Source: Fuerstiella sp.
GTDB lineage: Bacteria; Planctomycetota; Planctomycetia; Planctomycetales; Planctomycetaceae
Length of the DNA: 39,656 nucleotides
Direction of reading: 5' to 3'
NCBI GenBank assembly: GCA_022447185.1
Contig: JAKVAY010000071.1
Span: 1 to 39,656, forward strand
The translations under genes were made by a program, and so were the position numbers. The notes under the pieces were generated by a model. That model had not been told where the DNA came from and made no database searches. It saw only the letters and a program-made list of their open reading frames with translations. This document shows, in pieces, positions 1 through 9,608 of this stretch (positions are counted from its first letter, which is position 1; each line of letters opens with the position of its first letter).

Positions 1-8
1 GCAGCTCC

Positions 9-719
9 ATGACAAACGACGAAGCCCTGGCAGAACTGGCAAAGATCCGCACACCCATCGTTTATGATGCCCTCGAAAAATTCGATCTTCGTCCACGCAC
101 CGAAGGTCTCATGGACACTTCCATCCGATCCGTTTCTCCGTCTCTGGGCCCGCTCGTCGGATACGCGGTGACCGGAAAGGTTGTCGGTGAATTACCACCG
201 GCCGAAGGGGAACGAATTGTGGAATGGCAGCAAATGTGGGAATACGTACAAAGGGCCCCCGGTCCGAAGGTGATGGTTTCTCAGGACATGGACCAGCCAG
301 CGGCACGCAGTTGTTCCTGGGGCGACGTGGCCGCCAGTATCTTTTTGCGTCTGGGGGCGGTGGGAGCAATTACCAATGGAGGAGTGCGTGATCTGCCGGA
401 AGTCGAACAGCTCGGTTTCAAACTTTGCGCACCGGCCGCGGTCGTGGGGCATGCCCACATTCGCTGGATAGAAATCAACACACCCGTGAAAGTTGGTGGT
501 TTGGTTGTTTATCCTGGCGATCTCATCCATGCCGACGAACACGGTGTGATGACGATTCCTCAGGAAATTCCCCTCGACCAGCTGGTCTCCTTTATTCACA
601 AATTTCTGGAATCGGAAAAGACGGTTGTGGACTATTGTCAGACAACAGAAAATTTTGACATCAACCACGTCGTGCAGTTGATGAAAGAACACGGCGAACG
701 TACTCAGGCGCACATGTAA
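9..719 (+). CDS. RraA-family protein (HMG/CHA aldolase or RraA-like)
   Basis: This is a complete 236-residue protein of the RraA / 4-hydroxy-4-methyl-2-oxoglutarate aldolase family. What is seen: the family core near residues 105-130, with a GD pair (WGDVAA) followed by the signature TNGGVRD, in which the Arg-Asp pair binds the keto acid and the divalent metal in aldolase members. A late HADEHGVMTIP segment matches the family's conserved D-x-D/H-G-V strand. The length is normal for the family. The ATG at 9 gives a family-like N-terminus (short helix, then the T-P-x-x-x-D-A-L motif), so the gene is probably whole. Family members are either aldolases/decarboxylases of branched keto acids or inhibitors of RNase E. 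The sequence does not decide which. Keto-acid chemistry would fit the two ThDP enzymes nearby, but they are kilobases away on the other strand. Confidence 0.85.
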   Translation: MTNDEALAELAKIRTPIVYDALEKFDLRPRTEGLMDTSIRSVSPSLGPLVGYAVTGKVVGELPPAEGERIVEWQQMWEYVQRAPGPKVMVSQDMDQPAARSCSWGDVAASIFLRLGAVGAITNGGVRDLPEVEQLGFKLCAPAAVVGHAHIRWIEINTPVKVGGLVVYPGDLIHADEHGVMTIPQEIPLDQLVSFIHKFLESEKTVVDYCQTTENFDINHVVQLMKEHGERTQAHM

Positions 720-916
720 GAACTTATAGTGCGAAGTGCTGAGGTGTTACGGGTGGTCGAGGACATCCGATGCCATGATGGCTGACCGGTTTGTAAGCCT
801 GCGTCCCGCACGGCTCTGCAGTGACAGACATTGAATGTGAGTCCGGCTCCGGTCACAATATCAGCGTTGCGAGTCAGCGTTTCGAACAGTGTCTGTTTTC
901 ATGGTCTGGGTCTTCA

Positions 917-3900
917 ATGCGACGTGCGAACAATGTACCAACGAACATGGAGATATTGTTCGGTCGACTGTTGGTTGGGCTGTGGGCGGTCACGGCTACG
1001 GTCTCTGCAGAGCAACAGCCGGTCACGGCTGAGCAGCAGGCGTTTGTTCAGAATAAAGTGATACCACTGCTGGAGGCGCGATGCTTTGAGTGTCACGATG
1101 GTACAACAAAGCCGAAGGGTGGTCTGATTCTGTCCAACCGTGAACTGTTGCTGAAGGGTGGGGACAGTGGCCCGTCGATTGTACCCGGAAAACCGAATGA
1201 AAGTCTGCTGATGGAAGCAGTTCGGTACGAGGGCCTTGAGATGCCACCCAGATCAAAAATGCCCGAAGCGGAAATCCGAATTCTCACCAAATGGGTACAA
1301 ATGGGTGCTCCATGGCCGGAAGGTCTTCAGGATTCCCAAATGCCCACCGAACCCTCCGTAGCGTTTCCGTTGAAAGAACGCCGGGACGCGCACTGGTCCT
1401 GGCAGCCAATCCAAAATCCTCAACCACCCAACGTCCGAAATTCGACGTGGCCGACCGATACCATTGATCGGTTTGTTCTGGCTCGGCTGGAAGAAGCAGA
1501 CATGTCGATGGCTCAGGACGCCGATCGACAAACACTCATTCGTCGCCTTTACTTCGACATTATCGGACTGATTCCAACACCGGAAGATATTCGGCAATTT
1601 GCAGACGATCCCGCAGATGATCTGACCGCAACAACGACAGTTGTCGATCGACTGCTGGCTTCACCTCGGTTTGGTGAACGCTGGGCCCGGCACTGGCTGG
1701 ATCTGGTCCGCTACGCTGAAACACTTGGACATGAATTCGATTATCCTCTGCACCACGCATGGCAGTACCGCGACTATGTGATCAGAGCATTCAACGCAGA
1801 TGTACCATGGAACGATTTTATGCGGGAGCACGTTGCTGGCGACCTGCTGTCGGAGCCCCGCCGTCATCCGGTTGAAAGCTACAACGAATCTTTGATTGGT
1901 ACCGGTTTTTGGTACCTGCATGAAGCCAAACACTCACCGGTCGACGTGGAATATGAGGAAGCCGTCAAAATTGACAATCAGATCGACGTGTTTGGTCGCG
2001 CATTTATGGGACTCACTGTGGCCTGCGCCCGATGTCACGATCATAAATTCGATGCGATTTCAACTCGGGACTATTATGCGCTGTACGGCATCCTGCAAAG
2101 TTCCCGGCGACGGACCGGATGGCTGGACCCTGGAAACAGAATTGGCCGAACAACGGCACAGTTGAGCAAACTCAGAACTCAGGTCGACACTCTCGTCGCT
2201 CAGTTGCAGGAACAGGACCTGAACTCCGGTATCGCGCTCAGGTATGCCAACGCAGCCCTTGACGTATTCCGTGGTCGGCCCCGGCCTGGGGAACAACCTT
2301 TTACCGAGGTATCCGGAGCACGGCGAGAAATTGCGGCGGTTGCAGACGAATCTTCATGTCATCCGGACCTGTTGCAACTGTGGGTGGAAAAACTTGGTCA
2401 CTCAGAATCACAAACACTCTCGGACCCGGTTTCTCTGCTGGCTCGATTAGCACAGTCACCACCACAGGACAATATCCGCAGCGTTGTTCAGCAATGGCTG
2501 AATGAAGTCCGACAGGTACTGAATACTGAGTCCGCCGTTGAATCCGCTGTTGAAAGGTATGCTGATTTCAGCAATGGCCTGCCGGATGGCTGGTCGGTAA
2601 CAGGGCCGGCCTTTGCAGGATCAAAAAGAGCAAACGTCGCAGCAGGTATGAATCAGCATCGTGTCGGGCACGCAGGATTCAGCTCCGGCGATCTGTCAAA
2701 TCAGTTTGGAGGTCATCTGTACAGCCCCACATTCGAAATCACTCACCCGGAGATCCTGATCCGTGTCGCCGGTGAAGGCGCGCGGGTTCGTCTGGTGATC
2801 GAAGGTTACGTGATGAGTCATTTTAACAAACTCCTGTTCAGCGGAATTGATCAGAAAATTAATTCCGGGACAGAATTTCAATGGATACGAATTGCCGGTG
2901 ACACTCATCGCTATATCGGTAATCAGGCCTACCTGGAAGTCATTGATGAAGGTGAGGGCTGGTTTGTGATCGACGAAGTCCACTTCGTAAAACATCAAAA
3001 CGGAGCACCACCGGCCGTCGATCTGCCTATGCCAGCCCGACAGCTTTTTCAAGCACTGCAGATTGATCCGCAAACGGATCCGGTTGCAGGTGCCGTGACG
3101 TTCGCATGGCCGGACATTTTTGCACAGGGCATGCTGCCGACGTCATCGGACGAACAGTGGACTCAACTCAGAACCGCCTGGTCCGAACAATCGACAAACG
3201 CGAATCGTGCGGTACCGGTGCTTGCCGTCACCGATGGAACGGGGGAAGATCAGTATATTTTCACTCGAGGCAATCACCGCAATCCAGGTCCTGTTGCATT
3301 ACGCTCATTTCTGGAAGCAATTGCCGGCCCGGACCAGCCACCGATTGTATCAGGCAGCGGTCGCCGGGAACTGGCTCAACGCCTGCTGGCTGAGGACAAT
3401 CCGTTTCCTGCCCGGGTGGCTGTCAACCGGATCTGGCATCATCTGTTCGGTCGAGGCATCGTGACGTCCACCGACGATTTCGGCGTACTTGGCGAACGTC
3501 CTTCTCATCCGGATTTACTCGATCATCTTGCTGCGCGATTCAGGAAAAACGGGTGGTCCGCCAAACAATTGATCCGACTGATTGTGTTGTCGCGCACTTA
3601 CAGGATGAGCAGTATCGGCAGCGTCGCGGATGCTGAAAAAGATCCAACAAACCGTTTGCTGCACCGTGCACGTGTACGAAGACTGCAGGGCGAAGTCATC
3701 CGTGACACCATGCTGCAACTGGCAGAACGCCTGAATTTGAAGCAGTTTGGTACTTCAGTACCGATTGCCCTCACAGACTTCATGCAGGGTCGCGGACGAC
3801 CGAAAGGCGGTCCACTGGACGGGGATGGGCGCCGAAGTGTCTATATCTCGGTCAATCGAAATTTTCTGTCACCGTTTATGCTGGCCTTTGATACTCCGGT

Positions 3901-4234
3901 CCCGATGTCTGCCCGCGGTCGACGTGCAGTTTCAAATGTGCCTGCTCAGGCGCTGATCATGCTCAATGATGAATTCGCGCACCAACAGGCATCACGCTGG
4001 GCAGAAAGCCTGATTGCCCACTCGCAAACTGTTAATGACGCCATCATTGCGGCCTGGCAACAGGCACTGGGACGCATGCCTGCCAAGCAGGAACTGGCTG
4101 CCGTTCAAAACTTTGCGCAAACACAGGCCAAACAATACACGGAAGTACTGTCCGAAACGACAATTGGTCACAAGACAATGCAGGACGTATGTCACGCGAT
4201 CATGAACACCAAGGAATTCATCTATATTCGGTAA
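917..4234 (+). CDS. PSCyt1/DUF1549/DUF1553 planctomycete cytochrome-like protein
   Basis: This is a large secreted protein of the planctomycete PSCyt1-PSCyt2-PSD1 architecture, about 1105 residues. From the ATG at 917 a signal peptide is visible (hydrophobic residues about 12-30, ending TVSA). The C-type haem motif CFECH lies at residues 56-60 and is followed by a [13 protein letters not shown] segment typical of PSCyt1. DUF1549 follows at about residues 160-360 ([12 protein letters not shown], then [16 protein letters not shown]). A second Cys pair, CARCHDH, lies near residue 369. DUF1553 occupies about residues 815-1075 ([13 protein letters not shown]...). The middle region looks like a beta-sandwich insert. 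The frame is open back to a GTG at 821, but that would bury the signal peptide, so 917 (or the ATG at 947) is preferred. These proteins are usually paired with a DUF1501 protein, which is absent here. The biochemical role is unproven; polysaccharide breakdown with redox chemistry is the usual guess. Confidence 0.9.
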   Translation: MRRANNVPTNMEILFGRLLVGLWAVTATVSAEQQPVTAEQQAFVQNKVIPLLEARCFECHDGTTKPKGGLILSNRELLLKGGDSGPSIVPGKPNESLLMEAVRYEGLEMPPRSKMPEAEIRILTKWVQMGAPWPEGLQDSQMPTEPSVAFPLKERRDAHWSWQPIQNPQPPNVRNSTWPTDTIDRFVLARLEEADMSMAQDADRQTLIRRLYFDIIGLIPTPEDIRQFADDPADDLTATTTVVDRLLASPRFGERWARHWLDLVRYAETLGHEFDYPLHHAWQYRDYVIRAFNADVPWNDFMREHVAGDLLSEPRRHPVESYNESLIGTGFWYLHEAKHSPVDVEYEEAVKIDNQIDVFGRAFMGLTVACARCHDHKFDAISTRDYYALYGILQSSRRRTGWLDPGNRIGRTTAQLSKLRTQVDTLVAQLQEQDLNSGIALRYANAALDVFRGRPRPGEQPFTEVSGARREIAAVADESSCHPDLLQLWVEKLGHSESQTLSDPVSLLARLAQSPPQDNIRSVVQQWLNEVRQVLNTESAVESAVERYADFSNGLPDGWSVTGPAFAGSKRANVAAGMNQHRVGHAGFSSGDLSNQFGGHLYSPTFEITHPEILIRVAGEGARVRLVIEGYVMSHFNKLLFSGIDQKINSGTEFQWIRIAGDTHRYIGNQAYLEVIDEGEGWFVIDEVHFVKHQNGAPPAVDLPMPARQLFQALQIDPQTDPVAGAVTFAWPDIFAQGMLPTSSDEQWTQLRTAWSEQSTNANRAVPVLAVTDGTGEDQYIFTRGNHRNPGPVALRSFLEAIAGPDQPPIVSGSGRRELAQRLLAEDNPFPARVAVNRIWHHLFGRGIVTSTDDFGVLGERPSHPDLLDHLAARFRKNGWSAKQLIRLIVLSRTYRMSSIGSVADAEKDPTNRLLHRARVRRLQGEVIRDTMLQLAERLNLKQFGTSVPIALTDFMQGRGRPKGGPLDGDGRRSVYISVNRNFLSPFMLAFDTPVPMSARGRRAVSNVPAQALIMLNDEFAHQQASRWAESLIAHSQTVNDAIIAAWQQALGRMPAKQELAAVQNFAQTQAKQYTEVLSETTIGHKTMQDVCHAIMNTKEFIYIR

Positions 4235-4428
4235 GTCCCTGCGAGACCGTCAATTGCCCTGAATTGTACTCACGCCTGTCAAAAATTCGATTTTCAGAAC
4301 GCAGGAAAAAACAGCTACACTTCTGTCCTGTTGAATCCACAATCTCTTCGGCAGGACGATTGATCGCGTAATGAAATCCACTTGACTCACGACACCATCA
4401 CCTGATCTGTTTGTTCACTGCGGTACCG

Positions 4429-7400
4429 ATGTTTTCCACAACCAGCAACAGCCCTGTTCAAATGATTCTTCGCCCAGTCTTACTCTCTTTGACCTGCATC
4501 ACCGCTGCTGCCCTGGCACAGGACGCTGATATTTCAGAGTCCGATCCGGGAACGGCAGCGGCTCATGAGGCCGGATTTCTGACCAGAATACGACAACTCA
4601 CGTTTGAAGGCCGCCGAGCCGGAGAAGGATATTTCAGCGCCGACGGGCGGCAACTGATATTTCAAAGTGAGCGTGATGCAGAGAATCCGTTCTTTCAGAT
4701 CTTCCGGCTGGACCGCGACACCGGAGAATCAACTCGGATTTCCCCAGGACACGGTAAGACGACCTGTTCATGGATTCACCCCGACGGTCAGCGTGTTCTG
4801 TTCTCGTCAACACACAGCGACCCTCAGGCGATCGAAAAGCAACAGGAAGAACTGGCACTTCGAGAGTCCGGAAAGCAACGACGTTATTCCTGGGACTACG
4901 ACGAATATTTCGATATCTATGAATTCGATCCGGTCGACGGCAGTTATCGCAATCTGACTGACGAACGTGGCTACGACGCAGAAGGATCTTACTCTCCCGA
5001 CGGCAGCCTCATTGCGTTCGCTTCCAACCGCTTCGGATACACGGAACTGAGCGACGAGGATCAGGAGAAATTCGATCTCGATCCGGCCTGGGCCAGTGAA
5101 ATCTGCATTATGAATGCAGATGGTTCCGGACTGCGTCGCCTCACGAATTCTCCTGGTTATGACGGGGGTCCGTTTTTCTCACCGGATGGTCAGCGACTCT
5201 GCTGGCGGCGATTTGCGGAAGACGGAGCAACGGCCGAAGTGATGACGATGAACATCGACGGCACTGATCAGCGTCAACTTACTTCACTGGGCGCGATGTC
5301 GTGGGCTCCTTTCTTTGATCCGTCCGGACGCTACATCATCTTTGCCACGAACGTACATGGCTTCGCAAATTTTGAGCTGTATCTGGTCGATGCTGCCGGA
5401 CAGCATAAACCCGTCCGAGTGACTCATACCGCTGGTTTCGACGGACTGCCGGCATTTTCACCGGACGGCACACAACTGGCGTGGACGACGAATCGGACGG
5501 CAAACAAAAAGTCACAGATTTTTATTGGTGACTGGAATACTTCAGCAGCGTTGGAAGCCCTGGACCTTGAAGTTGCGATCGAACAGTCTGAAGGCGATTC
5601 GCTGCAGACGAGGGCACGAGCTCCATCGCGAAGAACCGGGTACGCTCCGGCCGATGCGGTGCGTCATGTGGAATATCTGTGTCGACCTCAACTGCAGGGA
5701 CGCCTGACCGGTACTCGCGGGGAAAAACTGGCCACTAATTATGTAGCCCTTTTCTTTGAGACGCTCGGACTGGAACCAGCCGGAGTTGATGACGATTGGT
5801 TTCAACCGTTTGATTTTACATCCGGAATTTCTGCCGGAGATGGCAATGAACTCCGACTGAATGGCGAATCCGTGAAATTGAATGAGGACTGGCGTCCCCT
5901 GGCGTTTTCAGCCACCGGCGAATTCCCGGAAGCAGACGTCCTGTTTGCCGGTTACGGAATCCAGGCACCTGCAGGCGAAGGCTTCGATGAATACGATTCA
6001 TTCGTCCACCTTGATGTGAAAGACAAATGGCTTCTGTGTTTTCGATTCATGCCGGAAGAGATTTCAGCGGAGCAGCGCCAATATCTGGCTCGGTTCAGCA
6101 GCCTGCGTTTCAAAGCGATGACAGCCCGGGATCTGGGAGCTAAAGGCCTGATCCTGGTGAGCGGTCCGACCTCAGAGGTCAGGAAGCAGCTGATCCCTCT
6201 GAAATTCGACGGGTCCCTGGCGGGGACCAGTCTGCCTGTGCTGAGCATTACCGACGAGCTTGCCTCCCGGTTGCTGACAGGCTCAGACAAAGATCTTGAA
6301 CAGTTGCAGCAGAGTCTTGATGACGGCAGTCCGGCGATGGGATTCCCGGTTAAAGAGACCCGATTAACGGCAACAGTTGATATCCGACAGGAGCACAGAC
6401 AAGGTCGGAATGTTCTGGGCCGACTGCAGGTTGCAGAGAATCCTTCTCACGAAATCGTGGTGGTTGGGGCACATATCGATCACCTGGGAGCCGGCCCGAG
6501 TGCCGGATCATTAGCCCGCGACGACGAGTCATCACAGATTCATTATGGTGCCGATGACAACGCCTCCGGCGTGGCGGCAATGCTTCAGATGGCTGAAGCT
6601 CTGGCAGCCGCCAAAGACAGCGGTACGCTGCGCGGCCACCGGGACATTGTGTTTGCGGCCTGGTCAGGTGAAGAACTTGGGCTTCTGGGCTCCAGTCATT
6701 ACGTTAAAGATCTGGAAACAATGCTTGCTCAGCATGCAGCTGATGCATCGGCCGCACTGGATGTCGATTCCGATCACAAGCCTGCGGAAAACAACCCACC
6801 CGGCGAAGACGACGTCGCACAGAATGAGGATGACGAAATCTCCGGTCCGACCACTGGTGGACTGCATATGTACATTGCAGCCTGTCTGAACATGGACATG
6901 GTTGGCAGACTGCAGGAACGTCTGGTGCTTCAGGGACTCGGTTCATCGACCGGCTGGAAAAAAATCATCGAACAGATCAACGTGGTCGCCGGTCTGCCCG
7001 TCACGCTGCAGAATGACAGCTACATTCCAACAGACGCCAGTGTATTCTTCATGCACGGTGTTCCCATTCTGTCTGCGTTCACCGGTACTCACAGCGAATA
7101 CCACACACCGCGAGACACACCGGAAAAGTTGAACTATGAAGGAATTTCTGAAGTTGCGCAATTCATGGGGCGGGTCTGTCAGACGCTGGTGATTCAAGAT
7201 CATATGCCCGTGTATGTCGCCCAGGTTCGGCCGGACGAAGGACAGCGGCGCGCCAATCTTCGGGCCTGGCTGGGATCAATTCCGGATTACGCCGGGTCGG
7301 ATACCAAAGGGGTTCTGCTGTCCGGAGTGGCTAAGGGTGGACCGTGCGACAAGGCCGGCGTCCGCAGCGGAGATGTAATCGTCGGACTGGCCGGCAAAAA

Positions 7401-7527
7401 CATCGAAAACATCTACGACTACACATATGCGATTGAAGCACTCAAAATCGGGCAGGAAATTGAGATCGTTGTGCTGCGGAACAATCGTGAACTCAAACTT
7501 CGTGTCACCCCCGGCTCGCGAGACTGA
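4429..7527 (+). CDS. Secreted TolB-propeller / PA / M28 zinc peptidase with C-terminal PDZ
   Basis: This is a four-part secreted peptidase of about 1032 residues. After a signal peptide (hydrophobic stretch ending AAALA) come about six PD40/TolB-type propeller repeats, recognisable by SPDGSLIAF, SPDGQRLCW, DPSGRYIIF and SPDGTQLAW. A PA-like insert follows (about residues 500-620, with LFAGYGIQAP and KGLILVSGP). The M28 catalytic domain has all ligand motifs: His682 in GAHIDH, the DDN at 709-711, Glu748-Glu749 in WSGEELG, Asp823 in NMDMVGR and His892 in SEYHTP. An Asp/Glu-rich insert interrupts the catalytic domain near residues 775-805. A PDZ domain closes the protein (about 960-1030, GVRSGDVIVGLAGK). 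M28 enzymes are aminopeptidases or carboxypeptidases; the propeller probably restricts or recruits substrate. The frame is open to a TTG at 4411; the ATG at 4429 or 4462 suits the signal peptide better. Confidence 0.9.
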   Translation: MFSTTSNSPVQMILRPVLLSLTCITAAALAQDADISESDPGTAAAHEAGFLTRIRQLTFEGRRAGEGYFSADGRQLIFQSERDAENPFFQIFRLDRDTGESTRISPGHGKTTCSWIHPDGQRVLFSSTHSDPQAIEKQQEELALRESGKQRRYSWDYDEYFDIYEFDPVDGSYRNLTDERGYDAEGSYSPDGSLIAFASNRFGYTELSDEDQEKFDLDPAWASEICIMNADGSGLRRLTNSPGYDGGPFFSPDGQRLCWRRFAEDGATAEVMTMNIDGTDQRQLTSLGAMSWAPFFDPSGRYIIFATNVHGFANFELYLVDAAGQHKPVRVTHTAGFDGLPAFSPDGTQLAWTTNRTANKKSQIFIGDWNTSAALEALDLEVAIEQSEGDSLQTRARAPSRRTGYAPADAVRHVEYLCRPQLQGRLTGTRGEKLATNYVALFFETLGLEPAGVDDDWFQPFDFTSGISAGDGNELRLNGESVKLNEDWRPLAFSATGEFPEADVLFAGYGIQAPAGEGFDEYDSFVHLDVKDKWLLCFRFMPEEISAEQRQYLARFSSLRFKAMTARDLGAKGLILVSGPTSEVRKQLIPLKFDGSLAGTSLPVLSITDELASRLLTGSDKDLEQLQQSLDDGSPAMGFPVKETRLTATVDIRQEHRQGRNVLGRLQVAENPSHEIVVVGAHIDHLGAGPSAGSLARDDESSQIHYGADDNASGVAAMLQMAEALAAAKDSGTLRGHRDIVFAAWSGEELGLLGSSHYVKDLETMLAQHAADASAALDVDSDHKPAENNPPGEDDVAQNEDDEISGPTTGGLHMYIAACLNMDMVGRLQERLVLQGLGSSTGWKKIIEQINVVAGLPVTLQNDSYIPTDASVFFMHGVPILSAFTGTHSEYHTPRDTPEKLNYEGISEVAQFMGRVCQTLVIQDHMPVYVAQVRPDEGQRRANLRAWLGSIPDYAGSDTKGVLLSGVAKGGPCDKAGVRSGDVIVGLAGKNIENIYDYTYAIEALKIGQEIEIVVLRNNRELKLRVTPGSRD

Positions 7528-7608
7528 GTCACCAAACGCAAAAAGATCAGAGACACACGGCGAATTTCTCCACCGCCATTGTTTCGTCCGTGAATTTCAC
7601 TCGACAAT

Positions 7609-9234
7609 TTAACGAATTGCCATGTCGGGTTCTTCACACGTGATGAATTCGAGTAATGCCGGACGACCTTCACGCGTGGCCGCAATGCCGCGATTGATCG
7701 CCGGAATGATCTCGGCCGGCTGCTCAATTCGTTCGGAGAACGCGCCCAGGCCGCGGGCGACTTCGGAGTAGTTGCCCGACAGGTATTTTGTTCCATAGCG
7801 TTCAGTCGCTTTGGGTATGTGCTGTTCGTAATTACCCATTGCGGAGTTATTAAGCAGCATTGTCAAAATCGGAATTTTCTCGCGAACTGCGGTTTCGACA
7901 TCCATCCCGACCATTCCAAATGCCGCGTCACCCAGAAAATTGACCACCAGTTTGTCGGGCTCGGCAAGTTTTGCTCCCATCGCTGCTCCCAGGGAAAACC
8001 CAAGTTGAGTCGAATGCCCCCAGCCAATGTAGCCGCGCGGGGTGACGGATTCGTACAACGGCACAAGTTGATCGCGGGGGTTACCGGAATCGTGAGTCAC
8101 GATGGCTTCGGCCGGGTCGACCGTTTTCATGAAATCACCAATAACGCGATACGGATTGATGGGCACCTCGTCCGAGGTGATCTTCGGGTTCCAGCGTGCT
8201 TTCCACGCTCGACGGATTTCACCGACGTGAGCTTCGACATCAGCTCGCACTGCCAGCCCGGTTGACGTTCCAATTTCGTCAAGCAGTTGTCCCAGAACAA
8301 GTTTCGCGTCACCGAGAATCGACACATTCGCAGCGTAGTCCTTGTTGAGGTCCTGCGGATCGACAGTTGCGTGAATGATTTTTTTACCCGGTGGAATGTT
8401 CGGCGCAAAGGTCGTACGTGTGAGACTGGCACCAATCGAAAAAACAACATCACAGCGATTGAGGTAATCCTTCTGCATCGCCGTTTCCGTATAGGAACCG
8501 GTTCCAAGAGAAAGTGGATGTCGTTCGTTAAAAGCACTCTTGCCAAGCAGCGTGGTCATGACCGGTGCACCAAGTCGTTCGGCCAGCTGGGTCAGTTCGT
8601 CCGTGGCCTCTGCGTAAAGTACACCCTGACCGGCCCAGATCATTGGTCGCGAGGCGGACAACAACAGTTGGGCCGCGTCACTAATCCGGGACGGGTCTGC
8701 CGCCGTTCGTGCCTGTGCAACAGACTCATATTCCAGCGATCCTGCGAAATCTTCTTTGCAGACATCCACGGGAAGCTCCAGCATCACCGGCCCCGGCCGT
8801 CCGGAACGGAGTGCGGTAAACGCACGTCGCATCCGCTGGGGAATGCTGCCAACCGAAGGAATCATATCGGACCATTTCGTGGTCGATCGGTAGTTCGGTA
8901 CCGAGTCGAAGGTCGGAGGAACCCCGGCCAGTTCACGTCCCGGATGACCGGGAAGAAACAGAACAGGACTTGAATCAGTCCGGGCATGGGCGATACCGGC
9001 AAACGCGTTTTCAGCACCTGCGCTTTGCTGCACTGTCACAACACCGAGTCGCCGACCGTTTGTGATGCGAGAATAACCATCGGCCATGTTCTCGGCCACG
9101 CGTTCCTGCCGAGCTACGATAATTCGAATCCCTTCCTCTGCCAATGATTCGATAATCGGCGTGAACGGAAAACAAAAAACCCGATCAACTCCTTCGGTCT
9201 TGAGAATTTTTGCAATGACGTTGCTGCCCTTCAC
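7609..9234 (-). CDS. ThDP-dependent enzyme, acetolactate-synthase-like
   Basis: This is a 541-residue thiamine-diphosphate enzyme of the acetolactate synthase/pyruvate decarboxylase superfamily with the normal three-domain layout. The N-terminal Pyr domain has the catalytic Glu at position 44 (VARQERVAENMADGYSR), which activates the cofactor. The central domain is Rossmann-like (ASRPMIWAGQGV). The C-terminal PP domain has the ThDP/Mg motif, GDA at about 435 and NN at about 462. The start is a GTG at 9234 with an AAGGA Shine-Dalgarno sequence about 8 nt upstream. Nothing identifies the substrate. It lacks a partner regulatory subunit (ilvN-like), so biosynthetic acetolactate synthase is unlikely and a catabolic or keto-acid-decarboxylating role is more probable. 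It runs convergently with the M28 peptidase gene and divergently from the propeller gene at 9609. Confidence 0.85.
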   Translation of the reverse strand: MKGSNVIAKILKTEGVDRVFCFPFTPIIESLAEEGIRIIVARQERVAENMADGYSRITNGRRLGVVTVQQSAGAENAFAGIAHARTDSSPVLFLPGHPGRELAGVPPTFDSVPNYRSTTKWSDMIPSVGSIPQRMRRAFTALRSGRPGPVMLELPVDVCKEDFAGSLEYESVAQARTAADPSRISDAAQLLLSASRPMIWAGQGVLYAEATDELTQLAERLGAPVMTTLLGKSAFNERHPLSLGTGSYTETAMQKDYLNRCDVVFSIGASLTRTTFAPNIPPGKKIIHATVDPQDLNKDYAANVSILGDAKLVLGQLLDEIGTSTGLAVRADVEAHVGEIRRAWKARWNPKITSDEVPINPYRVIGDFMKTVDPAEAIVTHDSGNPRDQLVPLYESVTPRGYIGWGHSTQLGFSLGAAMGAKLAEPDKLVVNFLGDAAFGMVGMDVETAVREKIPILTMLLNNSAMGNYEQHIPKATERYGTKYLSGNYSEVARGLGAFSERIEQPAEIIPAINRGIAATREGRPALLEFITCEEPDMAIR

Positions 9235-9608
9235 GAGATCGTCCTTGTTTTCCTGGTTGATTATAAATTTGAATTAAGCTGAACAGGATCGCTGAATGGT
9301 ATCACTGGACGTCTCACGTCAGAAGCAACAGCGTCGGGTTGGATCAATTTCGCTCAATCCTCTGCACATGACACCTCGTCGTCCGGTTTGTGCTTGTGAC
9401 TGTCATTGCGAGCAGCGTGTCTGGACGCCGCAAAAGAATGCGTTGCCGATTTAGCCAGTCGGGCGGCTTCCACATCAAATCCGGTCGCTTATTGTTTTGC
9501 AACGTCGAAAGGCAACCGGCCGGCCGATTGCCAGGCGACATTGCAATGTCCATAATTGGGGTCGTTCAAGATTTCGGTTCCGTTTCTCCGACACAGGGAA
9601 TCTCAACG
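9235..9608. other. Divergent intergenic region
   Basis: This spacer separates the divergent ThDP-enzyme and PQQ-propeller genes and must hold both promoters. The plus-strand frame of the propeller gene is open back to a GTG at 9390, but the extra 73 residues are Arg-rich, unlike a secretion signal, and would sit in front of a clear signal peptide. An AT-rich stretch at about 9258-9278 is the best place for the minus-strand promoter. I see no convincing -35/-10 pair, operator or small gene. Confidence 0.4.
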
